A DNA stretch of 64,000 nt. Source: Epinephelus fuscoguttatus (Eukaryota > Chordata > Actinopteri > Perciformes > Serranidae). How positions within the stretch are numbered: position 1 is the stretch's first letter; every line of letters starts with the position of its first letter. The notes under the pieces were generated by a model. It searched no databases. It was not told the origin of the DNA and saw only the letters and a program-made list of their open reading frames with translations. The position numbers and the translations under genes are program-made. The stretch lies in assembly GCF_011397635.1 (NCBI RefSeq), contig NC_064767.1, forward strand, positions 16,407,537 through 16,471,536. The letters are read 5' to 3'. Of this stretch, positions 35,604 through 49,300 are shown piece after piece.

Positions 35604-38600
35604 GTGAGTTTGGAGAATATGTGATTTAAATGAAGTAATTCAACTTGTTCAATCTTGTGTTTTGTTATGTTATGATATGTGCAATGAGTCAATTGACTGA
35701 TGTAGGGCAGGCCAACAGAGAAATGGGTGAGTGTGAAATGAGATTTTCCAGAATTTGTGTGAAGGATTAATAAGGTTTTGCTATCTGGAATACTGAAGTT
35801 GAAATCCTGTTTTTATAGCAGAGTCCAGGTGATTCTTATTCCTATCCTACTGATGCTGATATATTGTGTGCGCAGAAATCCCCTGCATTCAGCCAGTGTA
35901 AAAGTTTCCTACACAAACAGTGAGTGTCCGGCCACCCACACTGTAGACTGGTGAATGTGGAGTGGGAGGGAGGATGAACATTTTAAGAACAACTAGTGAT
36001 TGCTTTTTTTCCCACTCACACACCACTATCTCACTGTTTCTCCTGCCTTCGCCATGGCTACGTAGAGTTTGTTCTGCACGCCCACTCAACCTCCAGTCCA
36101 TTTTCCTTATATGCCTCCTTGACAGACAATTTTTCTGTGTTGCACTGACAGCGCAAATTTGACAGCCATGCTTGTATTTGATTTCCTGATGAAGCCGTTG
36201 CAGTGATTAATAGTAATACGGTTTTACAGGCTGCTACATCCTTAAAGCACAGGAATACATCGGGTCTGAATGTCAGAGAAACATCACTGTAGTTAGTTTG
36301 CTTCTGGTCCTACACTGGGTCTCTTGCTGCATGTGACAGGGTGAATTCCCTCATGCCTGTGTGGCTTGTCCCCTTGGGAGCAAGTCTCGTCTGGTCAGGG
36401 TGTCTGATGTGAGTGGGTCTGATTTCTTTTAGCATATTCAAGTGTTAGCTCTCCTTATCTGATCGGAAGTTTCTCTATTGTCCCTTGAAGGAAATGAAAT
36501 CCAAGCCATGTCACAAATCTCTTCCTATTTGCCAGCAAATTCATTACGTGTACTTTAGAAATTTTTAGGTGTGTGCTGCTGACGATTCTTTTCATGATCG
36601 ATATCTGCTTATTGTTTCCTCAATTAATCATTCGGCCTTGGGAAAAATGCCTATTATGGTTTCCCAGCGCACAAGTAGACGTATGCATATTGTTTATTTA
36701 ATCTGACCAGCAGCCCCCAAGCCCCACAGAAAACAAGAGAAGCAGCAAATATTCACGTAAGGAGCTGGAACCAGAATATTTTTGGCATTTTTTGCTTGAT
36801 AAAATTGTTTCCTGTTTACTAATCAACTAATTGCTTTGGCAGCTCAAGAAATATTATTTGAGTGTCTGTTTTTTTTGCCCTCAAATATTTCCACAGTGGA
36901 ACAAACATGTACATAGTTTGCACACCGCTGTTTGCCAGTAAACCCACAATGCAATGCTCCTGAGATGACATGCAAGTTACACCAATGCTTCATCACATTT
37001 CGTCAGCTGTGACACAAGCTGGTGATGATTCACAAGTATTTGATATCTCAATTTATCGCTCACATTATAGCACTTGGGTGTAATTATCATACTATAGTGA
37101 GTGACTGAGGTGTGACCCAGCTGCAGGCCCTGCTGTGTTTAGGAGAGGCAAGTGAGCTTGTCCTCTGTTGCGAGGGAAGGTTTAGGTTATAAACGTAGAG
37201 ACGTTACTGTTTGTCAACAGTGGCCTCAGAAAGTTCTTATAGACGCTCTTGTTTCCTTCACTTAAAATAGTATGACCCATGCAACAGAAGTCAAAAATAA
37301 ACAAGTCTTGGGCAACAGTAAATACCTTCGCTCCTATAGTGTGGATGACCCTAGATCAACTTGCTGTTCTCAGCTGGTGTTGCTTACACCTGTGCAGGAA
37401 AAGTGCAGATGTAATTAATAGCATTATAAATGGCTGTGGTTCATTTAAGTCCTCAGGAAGAAATGTCAGTGAGCTAACACACACAACACCAATGAACCTG
37501 GATTTAAATGGAGCGTGATTAATGACACTTACGCATTTCCAGTGATGTGAAAAATCACTATATCTTTCTCTTTTTTTTTTTGTTTCTTCAAATTGGTAAA
37601 TCCACAAAGATGTTTTGCTCTCCAAGAGCTTCTGTAAAAACTGCCCATTAAATAGGGAGTCAGACTGGGGCCACTCACTGCATATAACATCCATCTTCAC
37701 AACTAATAATGTGTCAGACTTAGCCCTCAATACTTATTTTTTTACACTCTTCTGCTGATGGGGTGAGATGATTTCACTTGTCTCTAGTGCAGGTTTTATT
37801 AAATGTCTAGAAACGAGTGTTCCTTCAGACAGGACAAATGAGGCATATTGCTACATTATTATAAAGGATATTATCCTGACAAAACATTTCCAGTTGCATT
37901 TATCGATTTAGTCCAAAGCAAAACAGAAATTGGGTACAATCCACGCCACAGTCGGAAGAAACAATGTGACTTGAAAACTGGTGAAATGATCTCATGTTCT
38001 TCTGCTTTTTTAAGGAAAATAAAGGTCAAATAACTTGGTAGAAAACTCACTTTTGCAGTGTGGGGAAACAAAACAGGGCAGAGGAAGGAGGTCATGATAG
38101 ATGTAGTAAGCAGTGTGGTTTACCTTGCTTTTGTTGGCCTAATTCAAATCCTAACTGTGGTGGACCTGCTTCATTTGACTAACTTTGTTTCAGGCTACTG
38201 CCAGGATATGTGTATGGAGCTGCAAAGAAACCCCAAAGTCAGTTTTTTAACCAACAATATTACATATTAACTGTAAGAGAGAACCTGACATGGGGGTGTA
38301 TTACGTACTGAAGTGGCTTGTTCCACAGGTAAATATATCAATCATGAATAGATTTTACAGCACCAACATTTTTCTGATGTCTGTTGTTCATTTCACCATA
38401 ACAGAGGTGGCCACTATCCACATTAGTGAAAGAAACGACCATGCACTGTGTGGAGAAAAAAGACCAGCGTCACTTAGCCTGATCCATTCCCCATCGTCGC
38501 TGTCTTTTAAGTGTACGCCTGTTTGCATATTTTGCGCTTTTTGTGTTCTCTAAAAGATCTGTGGGTACAGTACTGACTGCAGGGCTACAGGCACGCCCAC

Positions 38601-41600
38601 ACTAATGGAGTGTTTTGTGGAAAGTGGTTGTGATCCCTCTCTATCACACTGCGCTCCTATTGTGTAGTTTCTCTCCTCATCTCTCACAGTGCTAGCCAGC
38701 TCCACATGGCACAGCGAGTCCTTCCACCCACTCCATGTCTCTCTCGCTCTCCGGTCTCACTCACACACACAGATTATGCAGCTGAGCATTGTGTGTGGTC
38801 CTTTGACGCGAGAACAAAAGCTCAACAGTGTTTAATGCTGTCAAATGTACGAGAGAATACTACATGGGCATTTACTGTATTTGCTAGAAATGGAAAGAGA
38901 AATTTAGCTGTGTGGCACTGAAATTAATTTACACGTTCAGGTTTGATTTGATTTGATTCTGTCATGATAGCACGCTTGTCTAAATAGTTTATTCTCTTCA
39001 GACAGATAATAGCTTTGGCCATATCTGGCTGTGTCGCTGGTTTGATCACAGTAGTGGAAGCTGGTGCTGAAACCTTCTGAACTTTTCTTGTGTCAAGCTG
39101 ATCATACAACCACCCTCATTTCATCGTTAGTCGACTTTTATCACCGTGTGTGCTGTTGCTTTGGTTTAGGAGCTGGACTGAAGATATACTCAGGAGTTTA
39201 GTTCACTGATACACACACACACACGCACACACTAGATGCACATTTTTTCAACCCTACCTTCATTAAAAGACAGCATAGACCAAAAATGGGCTTCGTATGA
39301 GCATCACATGTGTATTAGTTCATGGAGTAAAAATGTTTAAAGGGACAGTTGACCCAGAAATCAAAATTACATTTTTTTCCTCTCACCTGTAGTGCTGTTT
39401 ATCAGTCTCGATTGTTTTGTTGTGAGTTTCAGAGTGTTGGAGATATCAGCCATAGAGATGTCTGCCTTCTCTCAAATATAATGGAACTAGATGGCACTCT
39501 GCTGGGTAGAGTGCGAAAAAATACATTTTAAAACTTAAACAGCAATGTCTCCCACTAGAAATCATGACCCAATTACTTAAGATAAAGATGTAGTTATAAT
39601 AATATTATTAATAATAATAAACTTTATTGATGTGGCACCTTTCAAAACACAGTTACAAAGTGCTATACAAGAGGAAAAAGGAGAATAAAACAAATATCAT
39701 GTCATAAAATGTCACCAAAGTAAAAGATAAAACAAGGAAGGCCAAAATTTAAATCAAGATAAAAATAGGAAATAAAATCAATAAGATAGCAATAAACTGG
39801 ACAGCTCAGATAAAGTCAGGATATGCTTTCCGCTGGAAGTATAGGAGAGACTTAAACAAAGCTCGTGACTCAGACAGCCTTATACCTTCGGGCAGGTCAT
39901 TCCAGAGCCTCGGGGTCCTGATTGCAAAAGCTCTGTCCTCAGTCTGGACTCTGGAACAAGCAGAAGACCTCTACCTGAGGATCTTAAACTACGCAGAGGT
40001 TAATAAGTGACTAACAGGTCTGAATTGCAATCTGGAGCCAGGCCATGAAGAGCCTTTAAAGTAATCCAGTAGATTTTAAAGTCAATCCTAAAACAAACAA
40101 GGAACCAATGTAAGAAGGCTAAAATTGGTGTGCTGCAGTTGTACTTCTTGGTAAGATAATCCACAGACCTTTTGTGAGCAGTTTCATGTAGGAACTATTT
40201 TCTCTCTTTCTTACCAAACTATACCTGCCAACTGTATCGGCGTGTGGAAGGAAGTGCACATCTATTGCTAGCTCACCTAGCACCATTGAGCTAGCTAACA
40301 TTACAGCTCAGCAGAGGAGGACGCCATCTCGTGCTGTCACAAGCACAAGCTTCTTGTCCATGAGTAGATGCACTCTTTCTTCTCGCAAGAGACATTGCTG
40401 TTGAGTTTTACATTTTTTTTGCCACTTTGAGCACCACCGCTAATGTCTCCATCGCTCGGCAACTCAGACCAAAGCAATCTAGACTGATAAACAGCACCAC
40501 TCATAAGAGGAAAAACATGTATGTTTGATTTTGTAATGACCTGTCCTTAAAAAGTTCACAGTTGAACATCTGGGTAGTCTGTGTCTTTAAGAGGGAGTTC
40601 ACTATAATGTTAACTTACGCAGTGTAATGACTTCAAAGCAAAAGACTGTAGACGACAGTATGCTTTCTGCTGCAAACCCATTGGTTTCCACAGTTTGACT
40701 GTCTCGGGGAATAGATCTGCACGTGAGTTTGTGTGCTGGTGGTTAACATAAATAGCTTCTGTCAGATACTAATGCTTTGTGACAAAAAAGGAAAGAAAAA
40801 CAAACACCTGCATCTGTCGGATCAAAAACATCCTTCAGCCCTCTCACACTAAGATCTAAGCCTGGAGATTAAGAGGGGAAAAAATAACTGACAGATTACA
40901 GTGTGGCCCCCTATTGTCTTTTCTCCTTGACTTCAAAGTCAGTGAAGTCTTGGAGCTGTTAGAGCTGCCACAGAGATAAAGCACATTCTGATCTCTAATA
41001 TTTTACACTTCATGATTGAGCACTGAATGTCCTCTGCACAAGGTTGTGCTTAAGTTAAGTAATTTTTGTGTTCATTGTGCAAAGTCATGTTGTGGTTTTT
41101 AACCACAGTGATCAACATGTTCAAAGAACAGTTATTAAGGGAGCATGTTCTAAACAAATCTTAACTGATAAACTCCTTGTTTTACTTCTCAGATCTTTTA
41201 ATTTGTCCTCATGCTGTTATTTCTGTGTTTGAAAACGTCTCCTTAAAAAGCACTTGTGTTGCTTCTTATTAAATGCAAAATGTTCTTTTTGTGCAAACTG
41301 CCTTATTGGTTCTACTATAACAAAGGTCTTCTCTTTAAAAGTATCAGAGGAAAAGTTTTATTAATGTGACCTTTTTCCTTTCTCTCTGTCTGGAAGGTGT
41401 TGTGGAAGGTGACCTGGCAGCTGTGGAGGCCTACAAGTCATCAGGAGGTGACATCGCACGACAGCTGACATCAGACGAGGTGCGCCTATTAAATCGGCCC
41501 TCAGCATTTGATGACGGCTTCACGCTGGTTCACCTCGCCATCCGCTTCCAGAGGCAGGACATGCTGGCTGTGTTACTCACGGAGGTCAGTAGAGACAACC

Positions 41601-43280
41601 AACATATTGTTTGAATCTGTTAATATCTTTGAATAAAAGTCAATCACACACACTAATGAAACAAACATAAATATGACCTTCTTTCACATGAAAAACTTTT
41701 TTTTAGTTAACTGCTTCAAAAGCCTCTTTACTATATATATCACAATTCCTTCTTTATTATCTGTTTTATATTGCCATGAAATCAGGCGACACGCTGATGC
41801 AGTGGTTAGCATTGTCACCTCACAGCAAGAGTGTTCCTGGTTTGAACCCTGGGGAAGGGGAGCCCTTTTGTGTAGAGTTTGCATTCTCTCCTGGTGTCAG
41901 CGTGGGTTTTCTCCGGGTACTCCGGCTTCCTCCCACAGTCCAAAGACACGCAGGTTAATTGGTGACTCTAAATTGTCCGTAGGTGTGAATGTGAGTGTGA
42001 ATGGTTGTCTGTCTCTATATGTCAGCCCTGTGATAGTCTGGTGACCTGTCCAGGGTGTATCCTGCCTCTCGCCCCATGTCAGCTGGGATAGGCTTCAGAC
42101 CCCTGCAACCCATAACAGGATAAGCAGCTACAGAAAATGAATGAATAAATGAATGAATGAATGTGAAAACATCAACAAATTTCTCCTGCAAACATCTGTA
42201 CTTTTTCAGATTTCTTACCAAAAACTAAATCTACAGGATTACATTTGACCACATCATGATGAAGTTATATTTTACCTTTGCCCGATACTCATATTTATTG
42301 AATAGAGCTTGAATGTTTTATAATGTAACTCAATGTAACATCGGTAAGCTGTTAGTTCTGGTCACTACCTGCAAACAGCTAACATTGACAAGCTCTCCTC
42401 CTCCTGACTTCAACACACATTTGTTTGTTCACAATGTAGCATCATCAGATAAAAAGGCACGTCCCCTGACCATTTACATTGTCCTTTATTCCCGAAGTTG
42501 TCCTGGGGAAGATCCACATTCGCAGATGGGATCCAAGATCCCAAGAAACACGTTTTCCATTGCCTCAGGACGCCAGTAGTTTTGAGCCTTCTTTGTAGCC
42601 TGCACAAAATTGATGTGACACAACAGAAAAACATCGGCCACTACCATCAGCTAATGTTGTCTTATCTGCTGCTAGGCCAGTGGCAGTCAACAAGACAAAT
42701 ATTGGCCGATACAGATGTGCGGCTAATAAATCAGTGTATCCCTCAAAATTTAAGTCTTCTTTGTCAGTCATTTGCCCTGCTACATCAATCAGATTTGTTT
42801 CTCATTCTCCCATACCTCCTGTAATTAAAAAAGGTTAAACAAAATTAAAAAGATTGAGCATAATCATTCTCTGCAATTTAAAAGCTTTAAAAAAAATCAG
42901 GAAACCAAAAGCGATTTTGTAAAAATTGGAGGGTTTCCGGTGGAATTTACGCCCTTAAATTATGGGCATGATTGCAGCAGTACTTGTTTCTGGGTCAGCA
43001 GTGATGCAGCTTTTTCTTGCAAAGTCTTTTAATCTCAACATCCAATGAGATCAGCCAGGAGCAATCACAAGGGCCAAGGGTCTGTGGAGAGGAAAAGGGA
43101 CTTGAATCCAACCACACAGTCCCCTCTCTGTGCCTGCAGGAAGTTTCCAGTGTAATAGCCCTTACTATATTCATAATGATCTCATGTTGTTAATGGTTTG
43201 TATAGTAACATGTTGAAAATGTGGGCTCCCTGGTGTGTCAGTGTGACAAGAAGGCTCATTGAGCTAATGTGTGTGTGTGA

Positions 43281-43347
<67 letters not shown>

Positions 43348-46300
43348 TTTGTCTGCAGTGTGCACATGCTGAGGCTGATCGTGGCTCGCTTGCTGTCAGC
43401 ACTGTGATCCCAGATTATCTGTATACACACCTCTCCTCCCACACTCACTCGCTGTCCCAGTTTCTTTTCCGAGGGGGTCAGTGACTAACCGCTGGCTCAT
43501 GCCCCGAAAATGCTTCAGAGCCGACAACTGCTTGAGCACCAAACACAGATACATGTCTTGTCCTAGAGGCAACTTAGATTAGTGAAAAAAAAATAAGATC
43601 GGATCTCTGAGTCACCTACCTAAACACACAAAAAGTCATGCCTTTTGTAATTAGTCAGGCTCCAAGTAATCTGGAAGGATCATTTCACTTAGCGCCGTGC
43701 TGTTCTTACAGTATATGCGCTGAATTCTTATTCAGCAGCCATCACTAGCCCTGAGGTAAAAGGGTATAACTGTAATTCCTACAACCCTAAACTTTCCCCC
43801 CAAAAGCAGTAATTGTTGAAAGGGTTCTTGTGTTTAATGGCGTCTCTGGGAATCTTCACAACTTCGAAAATGTGTTTAAGCTGCGAGACATCGATAGTCT
43901 CAAGCTTGTCACCCTGTCATAGTTTTGCGTCTTCCCTTTTAATTTCTTCCTCTGTAGCCTTTCTGTTTCACACCTCTTAGACAGGAGGGTCGTGTGTGAT
44001 ATGGTTGGTCACTGCGTGCAGGTCACAGCTTTTTTGCTTTTTTATTTTGTGGTTTATTGTGAAATACGACCTTCCGCAATAGTTAGACATGCTCTTATGC
44101 TCTTGCTCAATTATCAGCCCCTGTCATATACTCCTTTATATTTAGATTATACTTCCTTCCCTTTATCCTCTCTTCCCTGCAGGTGTCCCAACAGGCAGCC
44201 AAGTGTATTCCAGCCATGGTGTGTCCTGAGCTCACCGAGCAGATCCGTCGTGAGGTGGCGGCCTCTCTTCACCAGCGCAAGGGAGACTTCACCTGCTACT
44301 TCCTCACTGACCTGGTGACCTTCACGTTGCCTGCAGGTTAGCACCACAAACAAATGTGCAGTTGTCTTTACACAATAGGCACAAATGTCACAACACGAAA
44401 TCCAGAAGCTGTCAAAGTGTACTTTCTGTGTTGTGTATAAGGGTAACTTAAAACTCTGTCGCTGAAGAAACCCAGTGCAGCCCCCCCCCCCCGGCTTGCC
44501 AAGTGTGTGATAGAAAGCTTGTTTTGTTTACTTGTGGCGTATGAAATTGCTTGTTGTTCGGATGCTGAGGGGACATAATGCTACGGTTGTCTCTTTCCAA
44601 CTGCAGAAGACGGAGGCTACCTCTGGCTCACTATTTGAGTATTGTTCTTGCATACTGAGTATACCAGCCAGCCAACGATGCGTGTCTCTCGTTCATAACA
44701 AGGCTATATTTAGCAATTTTGCCAATGACTCTCTGTAAAATTGCATGCATTCATTTCTATTTCTGTTGAATTTCTTTGTGTGGAACAGCTATTATGGTCC
44801 AGTCTGTTGCTGGTGGCTAAGCTAAGGATTTTTGTTATTGTGGAGTGTTCAGGACAATGCAGACCTTGGCTTCTGGCCACTATAGAAAGCTGCTCTGTTC
44901 AGTTCCACAAAGTCACTGCATTCATTTATTTTTGCTGAAGAATAAGCCACTGTGTTGACAGGAGCTCCGAGCATGCAGTGAAAGCCAGTGGCCATTGTAG
45001 AAAGAACAAAACATGGTGGCTTGAGTTGAAATGAGCCACTGCAGAAAAAAAAATCTAGTTGACCTTTTCAGTCATTTCAGTGACGTAAGTAATTAAGATC
45101 TTATTTATAAAGCACCTACGGACACAAAGAACAAATAAATTACAACCCCTATACAGGGAAGGGAAGGCAAGGCAAGGCAAGGCAATAGGGCAGGCAAGCG
45201 GGTTTTGAGAACGTTTTTGACGCAGTTTACAGACTCAGCTGATCTAACAGAGGGAGGGTGAGACAGTTGAGGCGGGATGAGGCCCCAGCGGCAAAAGCGC
45301 GATCACCCTTGGATTTGCAGACGGAGTGTGGTATGAGTAAGAGCCCTTTGTCGGATGATCTTCATGGCCTAGAGGTGGTATAAGGATGTAAGAGTACAGA
45401 GGTGTATGAAGGGGCAAGACCATGTAAGGCCTTGTATGCGATAAGCAGTGTCTGGAAGTCGGTTCTGTACTGTACGGTGAGCCACTGAAAGGATGCGAGG
45501 ATTGGTGTGTTGGGGATTGACAGTTGGATTTAGTGTTGCACGAGTTGCAGGTGGGACAGGATTAAGTGTTATAACTAGTTGGAATACTTCACCCACAGAT
45601 GACTCACCCTGTGTTTCATTGAATTTGTGAAGAAAACTTTGTTTTTCAGGCTTCCTGTTGGTGAACAAATAATCCAGAAATGGAGAAAATTCTAATGAAT
45701 TGACACCAGAAGAGTCTGTGTTTAACAACAGCAAAACTATATCAAACATCCATTAAGAAACGCTCACACAACTAATGCAGTATTATCCAGTGCGATCAGT
45801 ATTTCCCAAACAGACAGACCTTTCCCATGGGATATTCAACTGAAAGTGAAACTTCTCTACGCTCTCTTCAAAGCCGACAAAAACATTTGACCTCGCTGAA
45901 CATGGCAGCTGCTGGTCTACTGCTGATCAGTTGGTTTGTTTGTGTTACTGTGTGACTTAGGTGTTTTAATGGGTTCATTCAGATTCATTGAAGTCATGCT
46001 ATAACACAAACTATCAATCAGGGCAGTGGTAGACCAGCAGCTGCCATGTTCAGAGAGGTAAAATTACTGTTTTTGTCAATGGAGTCTGGCTTTGAAGAGA
46101 GCAGACATTCACTTTTAATTCAGTTTCCTGCCACAAAGGGCCTTCTGTTTGGGAACTACTGAGCACAAGACGTGGATACAAGCTGAAATGAGTTTCCTGA
46201 GAGACAGGGTAAGGAGCTCAGATATCCAGAGGGAGCTCAGAGTAGAGACGCTGCTCCTTCGTATCGAAAGGGGTCAGTCGTGGTGGCTCCTTTGCGCCTA

Positions 46301-49300
46301 CTGTTAGAGGTGGTCCGGGCATGTCCAACTGGTAGGGGACCAAAAGGTAGGGCTTACATATTTCTTCTGGCCTGGAAACGCCTCGGGGTCCTTGAAGAGG
46401 AGCCGGAAAGCACTGTTGGAGAAAAGGGCATCTGGAATACTTTGCATAACCTGCTGCCCCAGCGACCTGGCTTCGGATAAGCGTTTGAAAATGGATGGAT
46501 GGATGAGCATGAAACCTTATAAAGGAGACTTGGACAATACTACATGAGTTATGTGAGAGTTTATAAGTGAATGTTTTGGTACAGTTTTGCTGTTGTTAAA
46601 CACGGACCCCTTTGAATTCCATTCATCAAGAATTTTCTCAGATTTTGGATGCTTCATTCACCAAGGAGGCATGCGAGGAAATCAAGTTTTCCTCACAAAT
46701 TCAGTGTAACCTTGGATTGAGTAATTGATATACAAATGGTCATTAGGTGAGTGAAATGCTCCTTTAAGAAGAGGTTAACACATACCTCACATAAAATATG
46801 AATAAAACTAAGACTTCACTTTTCATGCATCTGTGTCCCTTCCATTACCACCCTCTTTTGATTTCTGTTACTCACTTCTCATCTATTGCTTCATTTCAGA
46901 CATCGAGGACTTGCCCCCAGCAGTTCAGGAGAAGCTGTTTGATGAGGTGCTGGACCGAGACGTACAAAAAGGTGAAATATTTACTCTATAAACTTCACGA
47001 CTCAGTGTTGCAGTAACACCTATCACACGCTGTGCTTACATATGGATGCAATTTCTTTGAGAGAAAGAAACCAGATCCAAGATGACAGCGATGGTCTGGC
47101 TTGGCAAACGGAGGGAGCACCCTCACAAACTGTGTACTATAATGGGAAGGCTGCCGAAATACTGGCAGTGTTATATTACTTGTATCTTTCCTCTTGCCAG
47201 CACAGCGTTTTGCCTGCCTGCTTGTCACTTGGCCAGGCGGTCTGTCTTTATCGTGTGTACCAGTTGCGTCTGCCCTAATCAGCCTAATTGAGTTTTAGGG
47301 ATTTCTCTGATCCCCACTGAATGATTGTACTTCCTCTCAGCCCATACACACACAAATATAAACACACATTTAAAAGGCATTGCTTTCTGCAACCCTCTTT
47401 CTTTAGTTTCCTGCTTATTTGTGTGCTCTGTTTAATTATTCCAGTGTGTCAAATCTTGGGCACTGCAGCACAGGTACAAAGAGACACAGAAAGCCGAATT
47501 TTACCTTCAGGATTCTCTCTGGATGCGTTTGCTTGCACTTCAATAAGTGGTTTTGGCAGAAACATGAAATGTTACAGTGAACGGAAAACCTTGTCTCCTT
47601 TCTCAGGTTAAGGGATTAAGCTAAGGCCACTTAACACTGCGTAAAACCTGATTACCTTGCCATGTAAACCCATCAGGATGCATGGTATGTGTGTGCATTG
47701 GCAGGGGAAAATGCAGGACAGGGAAAGTATCATGGTAGCAATGTAGTATAATGCAGGAAAAATCATTCCTGGAAGCTTTGTATCCAGAATAATTTAATAC
47801 TTCAGCTGATTTAAAATAATCAAAACCATATTGATCCTGTTATATTGTTGCTCTTGTTTCCATAAACTTAAAAGCTCAACTACTAAATAAATCAGTTATT
47901 CAAGCTAATTTGTAAATTTCAAACACATGGTCACGGTAAGAAAAGCCTGAGCGTTCTCCCGCGACAGAGCCATTTGTTTCACTGCACCACCAGTCCAAAT
48001 GCTCCAACTCCCAAAAAACTGTGAAAATTTTAAAGGGACTGTTCTCCACAAAATCAAAAATACAGATTTATCCTCTTATCTGTAGCGCTATTTCTCAATC
48101 CTGGTTGTTTTGGTATGAGTTGCCGAGTATTGGAGATATCAGCCGCAGAGGTGTCTGTCACTAGAATATAGCCAGCACTCAACTTGTAGTGCTTCAAGTG
48201 CCAAGCGTGTCTCATTTCAGAAATCATGACCCAGTTACTCAAGATAATCCACAAACTTTGTTGAAAGTTTCATGTAGGAACTACTTTCTTTCTACTGAAC
48301 TACACCACCAACTGTAGAAGGAAAGCGTGCCCCTACACTAGCTCACCTAGCACCACTGAGATAGCTAATGTTACAGCTCATCAGAGGAGGAAACTATTAA
48401 TGTTTACGTCTCGCGCTGTCATGAGCATGAGCCTCTCATCCATGAATAGATGCATGCTTTCTTGGGTTTGAAAAAAATGTATAATTATGCCCAAAAAAGC
48501 TGTTTGTGCTTTCACTTTGCATCATGTTTCTGCCATAAATATTAACACATACAGTAAGAGGCAGGGTGGGGGAGTTTACATGTTCTCCCCGTGTCAGCAT
48601 GGGTTTTCTTCAGGTACTCTGGCTTCCTCCCACAGTCCAAAGACATGCAGGTTAACTGGTGACTCTCAGTTGGCCGTTGGTGTGAATGTGAGTGTCAATA
48701 GTGTCTGTCTCTTTGTGTTAGCTCTGCGATAGTCTGGCGATCTGTCCAGAGTGTACCGGGATAGGCTCCAGCCCCCTGTGACCCCTAACTGGATAAGCGG
48801 TTACAGAAATTGAATGAATGAATGAACGAGTAAGAGGTATCTGTACACTGTATATTGTATGTGGTTTTCCTGCCGTGACCTGACTTCTCACAGTCATCCG
48901 GTTTTGTGGTGCACATCCAAATCTCTGTAAACATCTAGATGTCAAATCTGTTCTGACAGGTGTGAGTTGTTACTGACACTCTCCCAAACAGTTCTTTCAA
49001 ATGCCATCACCTGTCTTGCAACTTGGGAAACCCCCGACTATGGACTCTATACACACATTTCACATTCTTACTACACTGTCCTCTCTTTGAGGTAAAATAG
49101 CCACAGAGAGACACAGTACTCAACTTCTTCTCCCCTCTTGTTCAGAACTTGAGGAGGAGTCTCCCATCATCAACTGGTCGCTGGAGCTCGGGACCAGGTT
49201 GGACAGTCGATTGTATGCTCTGTGGAACCGCACGGCTGGGGACTGTCTCCTTGACTCTGTGCTGCAGGCTACGTGGGGCATCTACGACAAGGACTCAGTG

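Larger units (their letters stand above)
35604..41396 (+). other. zranb1: zranb1 intron after coding exon 1 (5.8 kb)
   Basis: No coding exon recognised. Holds a diverged interspersed repeat near 36560-36860 and the TTAA-flanked MITE 39337-40550 with a nested LINE fragment. The remainder is A/T-rich with no clear structure. Confidence 0.8.

Noticed and set aside
41784-41870. Possible tRNA gene from A-box and B-box-like motifs
   Set aside because: No cloverleaf could be drawn, and a SINE body with an AATG tail follows, so it is a tRNA-derived SINE head.
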